Source of the DNA: Candidatus Peregrinibacteria bacterium
GTDB lineage: Bacteria; Patescibacteriota; Gracilibacteria; UM-FILTER-43-11
Length of the DNA: 32,592 nt
Direction: 5' to 3'
Assembly (NCBI GenBank): GCA_016932495.1
Contig: JAFGCR010000019.1
Coordinates: forward strand, 1-32,592
Below the pieces are notes generated by a model that was given only the letters and a program-made list of their open reading frames with translations, was not told the origin of the DNA and made no database searches. The position numbers and the translations under genes were made by a program. Shown piece by piece: positions 6,117-13,448 of this stretch (position 1 is the first letter of the stretch; every line of letters starts with the position of its first letter).

Positions 6117-8252
6117 ATGTCAGAACATGATTCTCCCCGCCACGAAGAGGCTGAGCGTTATTTTGAACGTGCCCAGATCATGCTCGAATCCAGGCTGGCC
6201 TCCCGCGAAGAAGCAATGGAAAGTGCATTAAATAACGCAAAAAAGGCGTTTGAACTTCATCCGGAAAACCCCAATTACTTTAATTTGTTTTTGCAGGTTA
6301 CGTTAGCAACCCGTCAGTCTATCTGCCGCTTGGGGGTTGATGCCGCACTTGATGCCGCTTTGCAGAATCCTGATTGCCGTGAAGTGGCTTTTTATATCAT
6401 TGCACATGTCCGTCTTCAGGTAATGGAAGTTATGGATAATGATTTTGATTTGCTTAAAAAGTTTTCTTTTGGCGGGGAAATCGATTTGCTGGAAAAATTG
6501 ATCACCATTGATCGTCGGCCTGATGCTTTGCACACTCTTTATCTTTTTTATAAATTGTCCGGTCGTCAGCATGAGGGCATGGCATTTTTTAAAGAAGCCG
6601 CTGAAACAAAGCCTGAAAATTACGGTTCTTATTACATTATGGCGTGCAAAAATCAGGAGCGTTATCAGGAGCTTATTGAATATTATGAGAAAAATGAAGC
6701 TGTTTTACTGCCCATGATGTCTGATGATCACAAAACAGTGGTTGCCATTGCTTACGAAAAGCGGGCAGCTGGTTTGGAGTGGCAGGACCGGATCCGGTTT
6801 GAAAACGAAGGGATGCCTGCCGACTCTCTGGATGATTATCGTAAATCTAAAGCTATTTATCAGCGTATCGCTCAACCTTACGAATCCTTGCTGACCGGCG
6901 GACAGCCTGTCACATCTGAGGGGTCGGTCGCCCTTATTAATTATGCCCAGATCCATGTGCTGGAGGCCCAATGTATTCAGCATTCGGCTGATGAGCAGAT
7001 CGACAAAACGACTGCCCTTGAGTTAAAGCGTAAAGCCCTCGCTATTTTAAATCCGCTCATTGAACGGATGAGCGCAATCGGTTATCCCGAATCTTCTGAT
7101 TTATATCGCCATTTACTGCTTGCCAAAACTCATGTATTGAGCGCTTCCTCGGATGTCCGCTTGGGAATAGAAGCGGTCGAACGAGCTATCGCTTTTGCTA
7201 AGGAATTGCAAGGCGATAAAGTTTTTCTAGCACTTTCGTTTGCCGATATTCTCCCCAATAATTTATCCGGTCTGCTGCACATTCGTAACCATTTACTCGG
7301 CAAGGAAACCGATCCTGAGCTGGAAGAGGAACTTCTGTGCCAGTCGCTTGTCGGGAATTGGAAAAATTTGCAAAGTTACGCTCCGTTGGTGCAGTTTTAC
7401 CTGAAAACAGGTGATAATGAAATGGCGCATCGGATTGAGCAAGTCTGCGCTTTGGTTCCCTTTCTGGAAAACCTGATTAAACTGGATAAATTCGGTCGTC
7501 AGGATTTTGACAATTGCGCTTTGGGTATTGCGCAGGCACCAGAAAGTCATGATGTTAAAACTTACAATGCCGCCCTTCAGAAAGTTTATGACTCCCTGCA
7601 GGTCACCCATGTTGCCCTAGAAGAACATTTGAAGCCTTTGCACGATGCTTTTGAGCCTTTCCGTGAGTCTTATAAGGCATATTTGGCAAAGATCGCTCCG
7701 GAAAATGCGCTGATTGATTCACGTCTGAAAATGACTTACTCCGTTATTTTGAAATTGCTTAAAGAAAGAAATGTGGCAGTTCCGGATGTAACTGATTTTT
7801 TGGCCTTTCGGGTTTTAACTGATACGGAAGAGGAAGCCCGGGTGCTTTATGAAAAAGTCCGCCTTGGAATGAGGAAAGATAGATCCATGAAAGAATGGAT
7901 CACTATTGATAAACCTACCAAAACCAATTATCGGTCTATGGATATTACCGGCACTATCCAGGGTGATGATATTCAATTGCAAGTCCAGATCCGCTCAAAA
8001 GCTATTGATGCGGAAATCAGCGCCGGTTTCGCGCACCATGGTTATTATAAGCGGGAGTCCGGGTGGAAACTGGAGGAGGCAATCAATAAAAATCCCATTC
8101 CTTATTTATGGCTCCTCAATGAGATCGTTCTTACTTTGGGCAATGCGTATCGTTTTATCCGTGATTCAGAAACACCCCTTACTTTGCATGAACTTCTTGA
8201 GATTTATCGCGATCCTCCTTTACCGCATTTGCCGGATCAGCCAAGCAGATGA
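6117..8252 (+). CDS. TPR-rich protein with C-terminal RelA/SpoT-like nucleotidyltransferase domain
   Basis: About 711 aa. The N-terminal 500 residues are helical with TPR-like units (for example KKAFELHPENPNYFNLF). Residues about 535-655 match the (p)ppGpp synthetase domain order: RLK..YS (R536, K538), TDFLAFRV (D560), K-rich then YRSMD (605-609), VQIRS (623-627) and GFAHHGYYK. Known synthetases make (p)ppGpp from ATP and GTP/GDP; some toxic relatives modify other substrates, including tRNA. Two expected residues differ: Gln622 replaces the Glu of E-V-Q-I-R-T, and Asp609 replaces the His of YxSxH. Activity is therefore uncertain. There is no HD hydrolase, TGS or ACT domain. The ATG at 6117 is chosen because a promoter covers the upstream frame. 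The 3' end overlaps the converging transporter gene by 16 bp. Confidence 0.8.
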   Translation: MSEHDSPRHEEAERYFERAQIMLESRLASREEAMESALNNAKKAFELHPENPNYFNLFLQVTLATRQSICRLGVDAALDAALQNPDCREVAFYIIAHVRLQVMEVMDNDFDLLKKFSFGGEIDLLEKLITIDRRPDALHTLYLFYKLSGRQHEGMAFFKEAAETKPENYGSYYIMACKNQERYQELIEYYEKNEAVLLPMMSDDHKTVVAIAYEKRAAGLEWQDRIRFENEGMPADSLDDYRKSKAIYQRIAQPYESLLTGGQPVTSEGSVALINYAQIHVLEAQCIQHSADEQIDKTTALELKRKALAILNPLIERMSAIGYPESSDLYRHLLLAKTHVLSASSDVRLGIEAVERAIAFAKELQGDKVFLALSFADILPNNLSGLLHIRNHLLGKETDPELEEELLCQSLVGNWKNLQSYAPLVQFYLKTGDNEMAHRIEQVCALVPFLENLIKLDKFGRQDFDNCALGIAQAPESHDVKTYNAALQKVYDSLQVTHVALEEHLKPLHDAFEPFRESYKAYLAKIAPENALIDSRLKMTYSVILKLLKERNVAVPDVTDFLAFRVLTDTEEEARVLYEKVRLGMRKDRSMKEWITIDKPTKTNYRSMDITGTIQGDDIQLQVQIRSKAIDAEISAGFAHHGYYKRESGWKLEEAINKNPIPYLWLLNEIVLTLGNAYRFIRDSETPLTLHELLEIYRDPPLPHLPDQPSR

Positions 8253-9397
8253 TCACTTCGTCTGAGCGTAAGCCACCCCATCAGCATAAACGCGCCCATC
8301 GCGATCACCAGCCACAGGAAACGGTCCGGCAGGAACAGGAAGGCGGTTGCCAGTATGGCACTGCTGATTAACCGTGCGATGGTCAGATAGATCTCACGGT
8401 TCAGATTAAAATGGACGGGATGGATTTTGTTGCCGTAAGCGTATAAGTATGAGTCGGCAAACGTCTGGTGCATGGTTTCGGCAAAGCGGTTGAATAACTG
8501 AACGCCCCATACGTAAATCAGGTGCGGATAAATGCCGACTGACGCGTATAAAAATGCCCCCAGCGACCGGATAAAAGTTAATCGTGAAAATATAACAATG
8601 CGTTTTCGTTTGTCGAACCAATGTCCGGACAGCCTTGTCAGCAGAGTGGCCACAAGGGTCGTTACGCCGACCAATATACCCAATTCCTTAATATTCCCAA
8701 TAAACAGGGCAAAAGCCAGTATCCAGGCATTGCTGATGAAATGCTGAGTAAATCCCTCCCAGAAATGCGCCGGCCGGATGGCTTTGAGTTCAGGTTTCCC
8801 CAGCGTTGTCCTGATTTCTTTAAGGCCATAGGTGCCGTCATGTGCCGGCGCGTGGAAAAACAGGATGGGGATCAAGCTTAATAGTCCTGCCAGGCTGCCT
8901 AAAATAAAAGTCGCGTTAAAAGAAACCCGGAAACTCACCCATCCTCCGATAATCGGCGCTGCGAATCCGGTGATTATTTTAATAATAGCGAGCCAGCTCA
9001 TCTGCTTGCCGATTCTCCGGTAATCTGTGTTCGTCGCGAAAAACCAATGCCGTATCATCCAGTAAAAACTGATATACAGGGTCATAAAAATGGTCGCGGG
9101 GATGATCATCCGTATATTGTCGGTCGTTGTCTGTCCGAAAAACCATAGCGACAGTACGTAAAAAACCATCCCCATGGCCATAAAATATTTAGGCTTTCTG
9201 GATTTCATGGCCAGGTTGAATACAGGAATGAACAACAAAGCGTAAAACACGTTCCAGATGAAGGTAAAAGTAAACACGGCGCTGATAGAATGGAAAAGCT
9301 GATAGATAAAAATAGGCAGCACAATAATCAGCATGGTGTCGCTGAACTGAAAAAGGGTTTCATGGGTGTAAAAAAGGTGGAGGTTGCGCTGTTTCAT
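8237..9397 (-). CDS. Major facilitator superfamily-type membrane transporter
   Basis: A 386-aa integral membrane protein with about 12 hydrophobic segments spread over the whole length, in two halves separated by a polar loop near residues 187-210 (HAPAHDGTYGLKEIRTTLGK). A short basic motif after a TM segment (GHWFDKRKR) resembles the cytoplasmic G..xDR/K.RR loop of MFS carriers. Length and topology fit the family; the substrate is unknown. It is preceded by the tRNA spacer and converges on the RelA/SpoT-like gene, with a TGA stop inside that gene's 3' end. No Shine-Dalgarno precedes the ATG. Confidence 0.82.
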   Translation of the reverse strand: MKQRNLHLFYTHETLFQFSDTMLIIVLPIFIYQLFHSISAVFTFTFIWNVFYALLFIPVFNLAMKSRKPKYFMAMGMVFYVLSLWFFGQTTTDNIRMIIPATIFMTLYISFYWMIRHWFFATNTDYRRIGKQMSWLAIIKIITGFAAPIIGGWVSFRVSFNATFILGSLAGLLSLIPILFFHAPAHDGTYGLKEIRTTLGKPELKAIRPAHFWEGFTQHFISNAWILAFALFIGNIKELGILVGVTTLVATLLTRLSGHWFDKRKRIVIFSRLTFIRSLGAFLYASVGIYPHLIYVWGVQLFNRFAETMHQTFADSYLYAYGNKIHPVHFNLNREIYLTIARLISSAILATAFLFLPDRFLWLVIAMGAFMLMGWLTLRRSDHLLG

Positions 9398-9484
9398 TAT
9401 TTTTTGCTTAGCGATTAAGGATTATAGTATAAAAACTTGCCATTAAATACTCTTTTTACTAGAATGGCTGAGCCCTGAGATAAA

Positions 9485-9526
9485 GGGGCCCCCAAAAAAA
9501 TGTGAAGCGAAGCGAATTTTTTGGGG
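9485..9526. repeat. Inverted repeat, left copy of a pair flanking the tRNA
   Basis: GGGGCCCCC, seven A, then TGTGAAG (9485-9507). An imperfect inverted copy lies at 9790-9811. The left copy also forms its own 10-bp hairpin (9490-9499 with 9517-9526). Confidence 0.5.
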
Positions 9527-9561
9527 AAGAGGTGGTATCTACATAAGCAGGAGCTCCGATG

Positions 9562-9590
9562 TTGCATCGGAGCGTATGCTGAAGTAAAAT
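9562..9590 (+). promoter_or_regulatory. Promoter of tRNA-Arg
   Basis: TTGCAT (9562-9567), a 17-bp spacer, TAAAAT (9585-9590). Predicted start is about 9597, next to the tRNA 5' end. The -35 sits in the loop and arm of the 9553-9573 hairpin. Confidence 0.6.
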
Positions 9591-9598
9591 GCCGACGA

Positions 9599-9674
9599 GC
9601 GCCTGTAGCTCAGGGGATAGAGCGTCCGGTTGCGGTCCGGGAGGTCACAGGTTCGATTCCTGTCAGGCGCACCA
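9599..9674 (+). tRNA. tRNA-Arg (anticodon GCG)
   Basis: Complete cloverleaf of 76 nt with encoded CCA. The acceptor GCGCCTG pairs with CAGGCGC; the D stem is GCTC/GAGC with GG and A20 in the loop; the anticodon stem is TCCGG/CCGGG around loop TTGCGGT, giving anticodon GCG; the T stem is ACAGG/CCTGT with loop TTCGATT; the discriminator is A73. C35 and A20 are the Arg identity elements known from E. coli. It reads CGC and, by G-U wobble, CGU. Most bacteria instead use an ACG (inosine) tRNA for these codons. Confidence 0.95.
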
Positions 9675-9678
9675 TCAC

Positions 9679-9753
9679 CCCAAAGCAGGCTTTTGTCTGC
9701 CAGTCCGCCTTTGTGTTGCTTCGGCGGTTTGTTCGACATACGCCTGCTTTGGG
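9679..9753. repeat. Nested inverted repeat downstream of tRNA-Arg
   Basis: Outer arms 9679-9690 and 9742-9753 are perfect 12-bp complements; a CCGCC/GGCGG hairpin sits in the loop. It could be an RNA processing or termination structure, or a mobile palindromic repeat. Confidence 0.5.
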
Positions 9754-9789
9754 ACTCCTCTCACAGAAAATACGGTCGCTTTAAGCGAC

Positions 9790-9811
9790 CTTCACATTTT
9801 GTGGGGTCCCC
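9790..9811. repeat. Inverted repeat, right copy of the pair flanking the tRNA
   Basis: Its reverse complement reads GGGGACCCCACAAAA then TGTGAAG, matching 9485-9507 with few differences. The two copies are 282 bp apart and enclose the tRNA. Confidence 0.5.
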
Positions 9812-9881
9812 TTTCCTTTGGTGCGCCTGTTGGTAAACTGCCCTTCCGATTTTATCCGCTTTTCTTTACAATACAGTTACT

Positions 9882-10529
9882 ATGATCGCATTCCACAACG
9901 TCACTAAAAAATACGGCCTGCACACGGTTCTGGATGAAGCCAGTTTTGAAATTCAGCCCAATGAGCTGGTGGTTTTGAGTGGTCCGTCCGGCGCTGGCAA
10001 ATCGACGGTGGTCGCCATGCTGATCGGGGCTGAAAAACCGAATCGTGGGACAGTTGAGGTCGATGAGATGGTCGTCAACAATATGGATATGGACACCCTC
10101 CAGTTGTATCGCCGTAAGGTCGGCGTCGTGTATCAGGATTACAAATTACTCCCCAAAAAAACCGTTTTCGAGAATGTGGCATTTGCCATGGAGGTGTGCG
10201 AAGAGCCATGGGATATCATCCATGAACAAGTGCCGCGTGTGCTGGAAAAAGTCGGCTTACTGCAACACCAGGACCAATTCCCCCAGTATCTTTCCGGCGG
10301 GGAAAGGCAGCGCCTCGCCATCGCCCGCGCCCTGGTGCACAATCCCCGCCTGCTGATTGCGGATGAGCCGACCGGCAATCTGGATAAGGCCAATGCTCAG
10401 GGGATTTTAGATCTGTTCAGTAAACTCCATTCGGAAGGCGCTACGGTGCTTTTAACTACCCACGATCCGCTGGTGCGGGATATTCTGCCGGGGCGCGCGC
10501 TTGCAATCGAGGGAGGAAAGATATATTAA
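9882..10529 (+). CDS. ftsE: FtsE-like ABC transporter ATP-binding protein
   Basis: A 215-aa ABC ATPase. Walker A is GPSGAGKST (34-42), the signature is [15 protein letters not shown], Walker B is [12 protein letters not shown] and the switch His is in TTHD. The segment [22 protein letters not shown] around the Q-loop closely resembles the typical FtsE FQDFKLLPxxTVxENV stretch, so FtsE is the best name. FtsE with the membrane protein FtsX controls peptidoglycan hydrolases during division. No ftsX follows: the next gene is purM after a repeat-filled spacer. If ftsX is absent from the genome, a LolD/MacB-type ATPase would be the alternative. Confidence 0.85.
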   Translation: MIAFHNVTKKYGLHTVLDEASFEIQPNELVVLSGPSGAGKSTVVAMLIGAEKPNRGTVEVDEMVVNNMDMDTLQLYRRKVGVVYQDYKLLPKKTVFENVAFAMEVCEEPWDIIHEQVPRVLEKVGLLQHQDQFPQYLSGGERQRLAIARALVHNPRLLIADEPTGNLDKANAQGILDLFSKLHSEGATVLLTTHDPLVRDILPGRALAIEGGKIY

Positions 10530-10585
10530 TTTGTGATTTGAGATTTCTGATTTGTGATTTTTTATTTTCTGTCTTGCACATGGGG

Positions 10586-10631
10586 CCCAACCCCTTAATT
10601 CCCCTAATAAGGGGAACAAAAAAGGGTTGGG
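10586..10631. repeat. Nested palindromic repeat upstream of purM
   Basis: Outer arms CCCAACCC (10586-10593) and GGGTTGGG (10624-10631) enclose an inner hairpin TTCCCCT (10599-10605) / AGGGGAA (10610-10616). This looks like a dispersed palindromic repeat rather than a terminator, as no T-run follows. Confidence 0.55.
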
Positions 10632-10678
10632 GGGTAAGAAAGGCATAGATCCTGAGTCAAGTTCAGGGGGGTAAGAAA
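10629..10678. repeat. Direct repeats bracketing a CCTGA...TCAGG palindrome
   Basis: GGGGGGTAAGAAA occurs at 10629-10641 and 10666-10678. Between them lies the imperfect palindrome CCTGAGTCAAGTTCAGG (10651-10667). A close copy of the palindrome is found upstream of rpsG at 26449-26466. Confidence 0.6.
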
Positions 10679-10734
10679 AAACATATAAAAAAAGAAACAG
10701 AAAGAAAGAATTATCCTTTTATTTTTTATCCAAA

Positions 10735-11772
10735 ATGACTACGTATAAAGATTCCGGTGTCGATATTGAGCTCGGTGACGCCTGCTCAAAATTAGCTTAT
10801 GAAGCGGCCAAGGGAACTTTCCCAGGCCGGAAGGGGATGATCGGCGAACCGGTTATAGAAGAAGGCGGGTTTACCGGTATGATGGATATGGGTGATTTTT
10901 ACCTTATCCAAAATGATGATGGCGTGGGAACAAAAATCGAAGTGGCGGAAAAAATGCGTAAATTCGATACACTTGGTTACGATTTGATCGCCATGGTGGC
11001 GGATGACGGGATTTGTGTGGGGGCGGAAGTCTTTTCGGTTACCAATACGCTGGATGCCCCCAAACTCGACAGGGAAATGGTGGAAGGATTGATGGCTGGA
11101 TTAAAAAGGGCGGCCTTGGAACAAAAAATCGTGGTTCCTGGCGGAGAATTGGCGGAACTCGGCGATGCTCTGAAGGGAGCGGTGTGGAATGCTACGGCGG
11201 TCGGCTTGGTGGAAAAAAATAAAGTCATCACGGGCGCTGATATCCAAGAGGGCGATGTGGTGCTGGCCTTTAAATCCGCCGGTATCCGTTCTAACGGAAT
11301 GAGCCTGGCACGTTATATTTTAAAAGAAAAATTCGGCAAAAATTGGGTCCATCAGGATTTTGATGGACGGCCTTGGGGCGAGGTCATCCTTACTCCCTCC
11401 AAAATCTATCATCGCGCTGTTCTTAATCTGATCGGTGGGTATAAGCAGGAACGTAAATTCAATATCAAAGGCCTGGTCCATAACACGGGCGGTGGCATTA
11501 AAGGCAATCTTCCCCGTTTGCTGAAGAAAAAAGGATTGGGTGCCGATCTTACTGATCTGCCACAGCCTCATAAATTCATGAAAAAACTGCAGGAATTGGG
11601 CAATGTCAGTGACGAAGAGGCTTACAAAACCTGGAACATGGGTGTGGGTATGATGGCAGTTGTCGATCCATCCGACGCGGATAAGATTTTAGAAGCGCTG
11701 AAGGGCGAAGGGGTGGAGGCGGTTGTGGCTGGAAAAGTAACAGGCAGTCCAACTATTAAATTGTCAATTTAA
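10735..11772 (+). CDS. purM: Phosphoribosylformylglycinamidine cyclo-ligase (AIR synthase)
   Basis: ATP-dependent cytosolic enzyme that closes the imidazole ring to form AIR, a step of de novo purine synthesis. The 345-aa length fits PurM. It begins YKDSGVDIELGD, very close to the family's YKDAGVDI, and contains DDGVGTK (nucleotide/metal site), VPGGELAELGD, RSNGMSLAR, HNTGGGIKGNLPRLL and WNMGVGMMAVV. No other purine gene is adjacent, so pathway completeness cannot be judged. The preceding 205 bp are repeat-filled and AT-rich. There is no Shine-Dalgarno before the ATG and no clear promoter. Confidence 0.93.
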   Translation: MTTYKDSGVDIELGDACSKLAYEAAKGTFPGRKGMIGEPVIEEGGFTGMMDMGDFYLIQNDDGVGTKIEVAEKMRKFDTLGYDLIAMVADDGICVGAEVFSVTNTLDAPKLDREMVEGLMAGLKRAALEQKIVVPGGELAELGDALKGAVWNATAVGLVEKNKVITGADIQEGDVVLAFKSAGIRSNGMSLARYILKEKFGKNWVHQDFDGRPWGEVILTPSKIYHRAVLNLIGGYKQERKFNIKGLVHNTGGGIKGNLPRLLKKKGLGADLTDLPQPHKFMKKLQELGNVSDEEAYKTWNMGVGMMAVVDPSDADKILEALKGEGVEAVVAGKVTGSPTIKLSI

Positions 11773-11777
11773 ATGAT

Positions 11778-11806
11778 TTGGTGATCCTGAAAGGGTTTGT
11801 TATAGT
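11778..11806 (+). promoter_or_regulatory. Candidate promoter for the transposase-dprA pair
   Basis: TTGGTG (11778-11783), a 17-bp spacer, TATAGT (11801-11806), just after the purM stop. Predicted start is near 11814, about 45 nt before the transposase ATG. Confidence 0.4.
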
Positions 11807-11858
11807 GCCACCTTATTTTGCATATAAATGAGTTTTTGTATTTTAATTAGTTTTTTGT

Positions 11859-12389
11859 ATGAAATTTGAATTTAGAGATTGGCAGAAACGTTTTTATTTT
11901 CCGGATGCAGTTTACTTTGTGACTTTTTATACAAAAAGTCGATATCCATTTTTCCGTGAACGGATTTTTGCGGACCTATTTGTAGAAAATCTACAGTTTT
12001 GTAAGAAACTGAAAGGATGCTTGCTATTCGGGTGGGTTCTTTGTTATGAACATGCACATTTACTGCTTCAGCCGAATAATATATGGAATATTTCTGATGT
12101 TATACATTCTTTAAAAAGACATATATCAAGGAATATGAATATTTTGATTGATAGCATATCTGAAAGTGCGGATAGCTATCCGCACTTTCAGGGTGAAGAC
12201 TTATGTTGTTTTTTCCCAAAATTCAAATGGCAAAAATCCTTTTATGATCACTATATTCGTAACGACCGTGATTTCGATTGTCATATGGAATACATCGCCG
12301 ATAACCCATTCAAACATGGATTACTTTCGGATTGGCCTTACGTTTATACTAATTCAAAATACGATGATCTAACCAATGATTACATTTAA
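11859..12389 (+). mobile_element. IS200-like / REP-associated (Y1, HUH) transposase
   Basis: A 176-aa Y1-type transposase. The HUH motif is seen in CYEHAHLLLQP, where RAYT-like enzymes usually have PNHVHLLI. SLKRHISRNMN follows, and the catalytic-Tyr region reads WQKSFYDHYIRND, then YIADNPFKHGL, which is typical of REP-associated tyrosine transposases. These enzymes nick and join single-stranded DNA at hairpins. The gene is clearly more AT-rich than purM and dprA, which suggests transfer. A perfect 32-bp palindrome lies in the coding region between the HUH and Tyr motifs. I see no left-end or right-end hairpins typical of an intact IS200 copy, so it may be a domesticated single-copy RAYT. It ends 3 bp before dprA. 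Confidence 0.87.
12160..12191. repeat. Perfect 32-bp palindrome inside the transposase gene
   Basis: The left arm CTGAAAGTGCGGATAG (12160-12175) is followed directly by its exact reverse complement (12176-12191). It is in frame and encodes part of the variable loop around residues 101-111 (ESADSYPHFQ). Confidence 0.95.
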
Positions 12390-12392
12390 AAT

Positions 12393-13448
12393 ATGCCGAA
12401 TGAATACCGCTATCTTTGGGCCCAATGGGGGATTCTGAATTACGAACAATATCAGATTGCCCTGAAGCAATTTGGGGATTTGGAGTCGGCATGGAAAAAG
12501 ATCGACAGGTTGTTTTTGATGCGCTTAGGATTTGGACAGGAAAAAGTTAATCGTCTTCTGGAAATCCAAAAAACCATTCAGTTCCAACGGTTGGAGGATT
12601 TTGATGTCCGTATTTTGTGTGTGGATGATCCCGATTATCCAAAATGCCTTCGTTCCATTTCATCTCCGCCGGTATTTTTATTTGTGCGGGGCAAATTGCC
12701 ATCTTTCCACAAATCATTGGGAGTTGTCGGTACACGTGACATCACGGATTATGGCCGGCTGACCACCGAAAAATTTGTTTCCGATCTGACGGCGAATGGT
12801 TTTGTGATCGTCAGCGGCCTGGCGTTAGGGGTAGATGCCTGCGCCCATGAAACCACTTTAAAAAATAAGGGCGTCACGGTGGCGGTTTTAGGGTCAGGGA
12901 TCGACCGCGTTTATCCGGCTGCAAATCGTTACCTGGCGGAAAAGATTCTTGAAAAAGGCGGCGCGGTCCTTTCGGAATATCCATTGGGTACACCCGCCAT
13001 GCAGCACCATTTCCCTATGCGCAACCGCATCATCTCCGGCCTGTCACGCGGGGTCTTAATCGTCGAGGGCGGGGTGAAATCCGGGGCGCTGATCACCGCG
13101 CGCTACGCGCTGGAGCAGGGGCGGGAAGTATTTGCCATTCCCAACAACATCACCAAAACAGGCCTGAGCGGCACCAATCACCTCATCCGCCGTTCCGAGG
13201 CGAAACTGGTTGAAAGCGTTAATCATATTCTCGAAGAATTCCAGATGCAGTCACACGTTTCTAAACAGCCGATTACTTTTTCCGCTATTGAATCCGAGTT
13301 ACTTGAACGGATTGCCAATGACGGTAAAGGAATCGATGAACTCGTACTCGAAACCCCTTATAACGTGGCAAAACTTTCTGAAATACTTATCACCTTACAG
13401 CTTAAAGGGGTGGTCCGTGAGATAGGCCAAAAGTGGGTGATTGTTTAG
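12393..13448 (+). CDS. dprA: DNA processing protein DprA
   Basis: A 351-aa protein that in other bacteria binds incoming single-stranded DNA and loads RecA during natural transformation. There is an N-terminal helical region (1-85). The Rossmann core follows with VVGTRDITDYGR (111-122), SGLALGVDACAHETTL (141-156), GSGIDRVYPAANRYL, SEYPLGTPAMQHHFPMRNRII (194-214) and VEGGVKSGALITARYALEQGR. A C-terminal winged-helix-like domain (about 285-351) has the DprA/DML1 pattern. The length is typical. It starts 3 bp after the transposase stop and is probably cotranscribed with it. Its stop overlaps the stop of the converging secreted-protein gene by 4 bp. Competence is common in CPR bacteria and would fit. 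Confidence 0.95.
   Translation: MPNEYRYLWAQWGILNYEQYQIALKQFGDLESAWKKIDRLFLMRLGFGQEKVNRLLEIQKTIQFQRLEDFDVRILCVDDPDYPKCLRSISSPPVFLFVRGKLPSFHKSLGVVGTRDITDYGRLTTEKFVSDLTANGFVIVSGLALGVDACAHETTLKNKGVTVAVLGSGIDRVYPAANRYLAEKILEKGGAVLSEYPLGTPAMQHHFPMRNRIISGLSRGVLIVEGGVKSGALITARYALEQGREVFAIPNNITKTGLSGTNHLIRRSEAKLVESVNHILEEFQMQSHVSKQPITFSAIESELLERIANDGKGIDELVLETPYNVAKLSEILITLQLKGVVREIGQKWVIV

Larger units (their letters stand above)
9398..9598 (+). other. Hairpin-rich spacer upstream of tRNA-Arg
   Basis: No gene is visible. It holds two strong inverted repeats: CCCCAAAAAA (9490-9499) with TTTTTTGGGG (9517-9526), and GCTCCGATG (9553-9561) with CATCGGAGC (9565-9573) around a TTG loop, itself framed by AGCA (9546-9549) and TGCT (9577-9580). 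The second overlaps the tRNA promoter. Confidence 0.6.
9675..9881 (+). other. Structured spacer between tRNA-Arg and ftsE-like gene
   Basis: No gene is visible. It holds a 12-bp inverted repeat, CCCAAAGCAGGC (9679-9690) with GCCTGCTTTGGG (9742-9753), enclosing a smaller CCGCC/GGCGG hairpin. It also holds a stem-loop at 9762-9803 (inner GGTCGC/GCGACC, outer CACAGAAAAT/ATTTTGTG with one bulge). Neither is followed by a convincing T-run. A weak promoter, TTCCGA (9844-9849), 17 bp, TACAAT (9867-9872), would leave the ftsE-like mRNA almost leaderless. Confidence 0.5.

Noticed and set aside
9490-9526. CCCCAAAAAA/TTTTTTGGGG hairpin as an intrinsic terminator
   Set aside because: The T-run is within the stem rather than after it, and no gene ends just upstream, so I list it as a repeat instead.
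9521-9885. Several frames of 66-98 aa across the tRNA locus
   Set aside because: They run through the tRNA and its hairpins on both strands and have no protein-like features.
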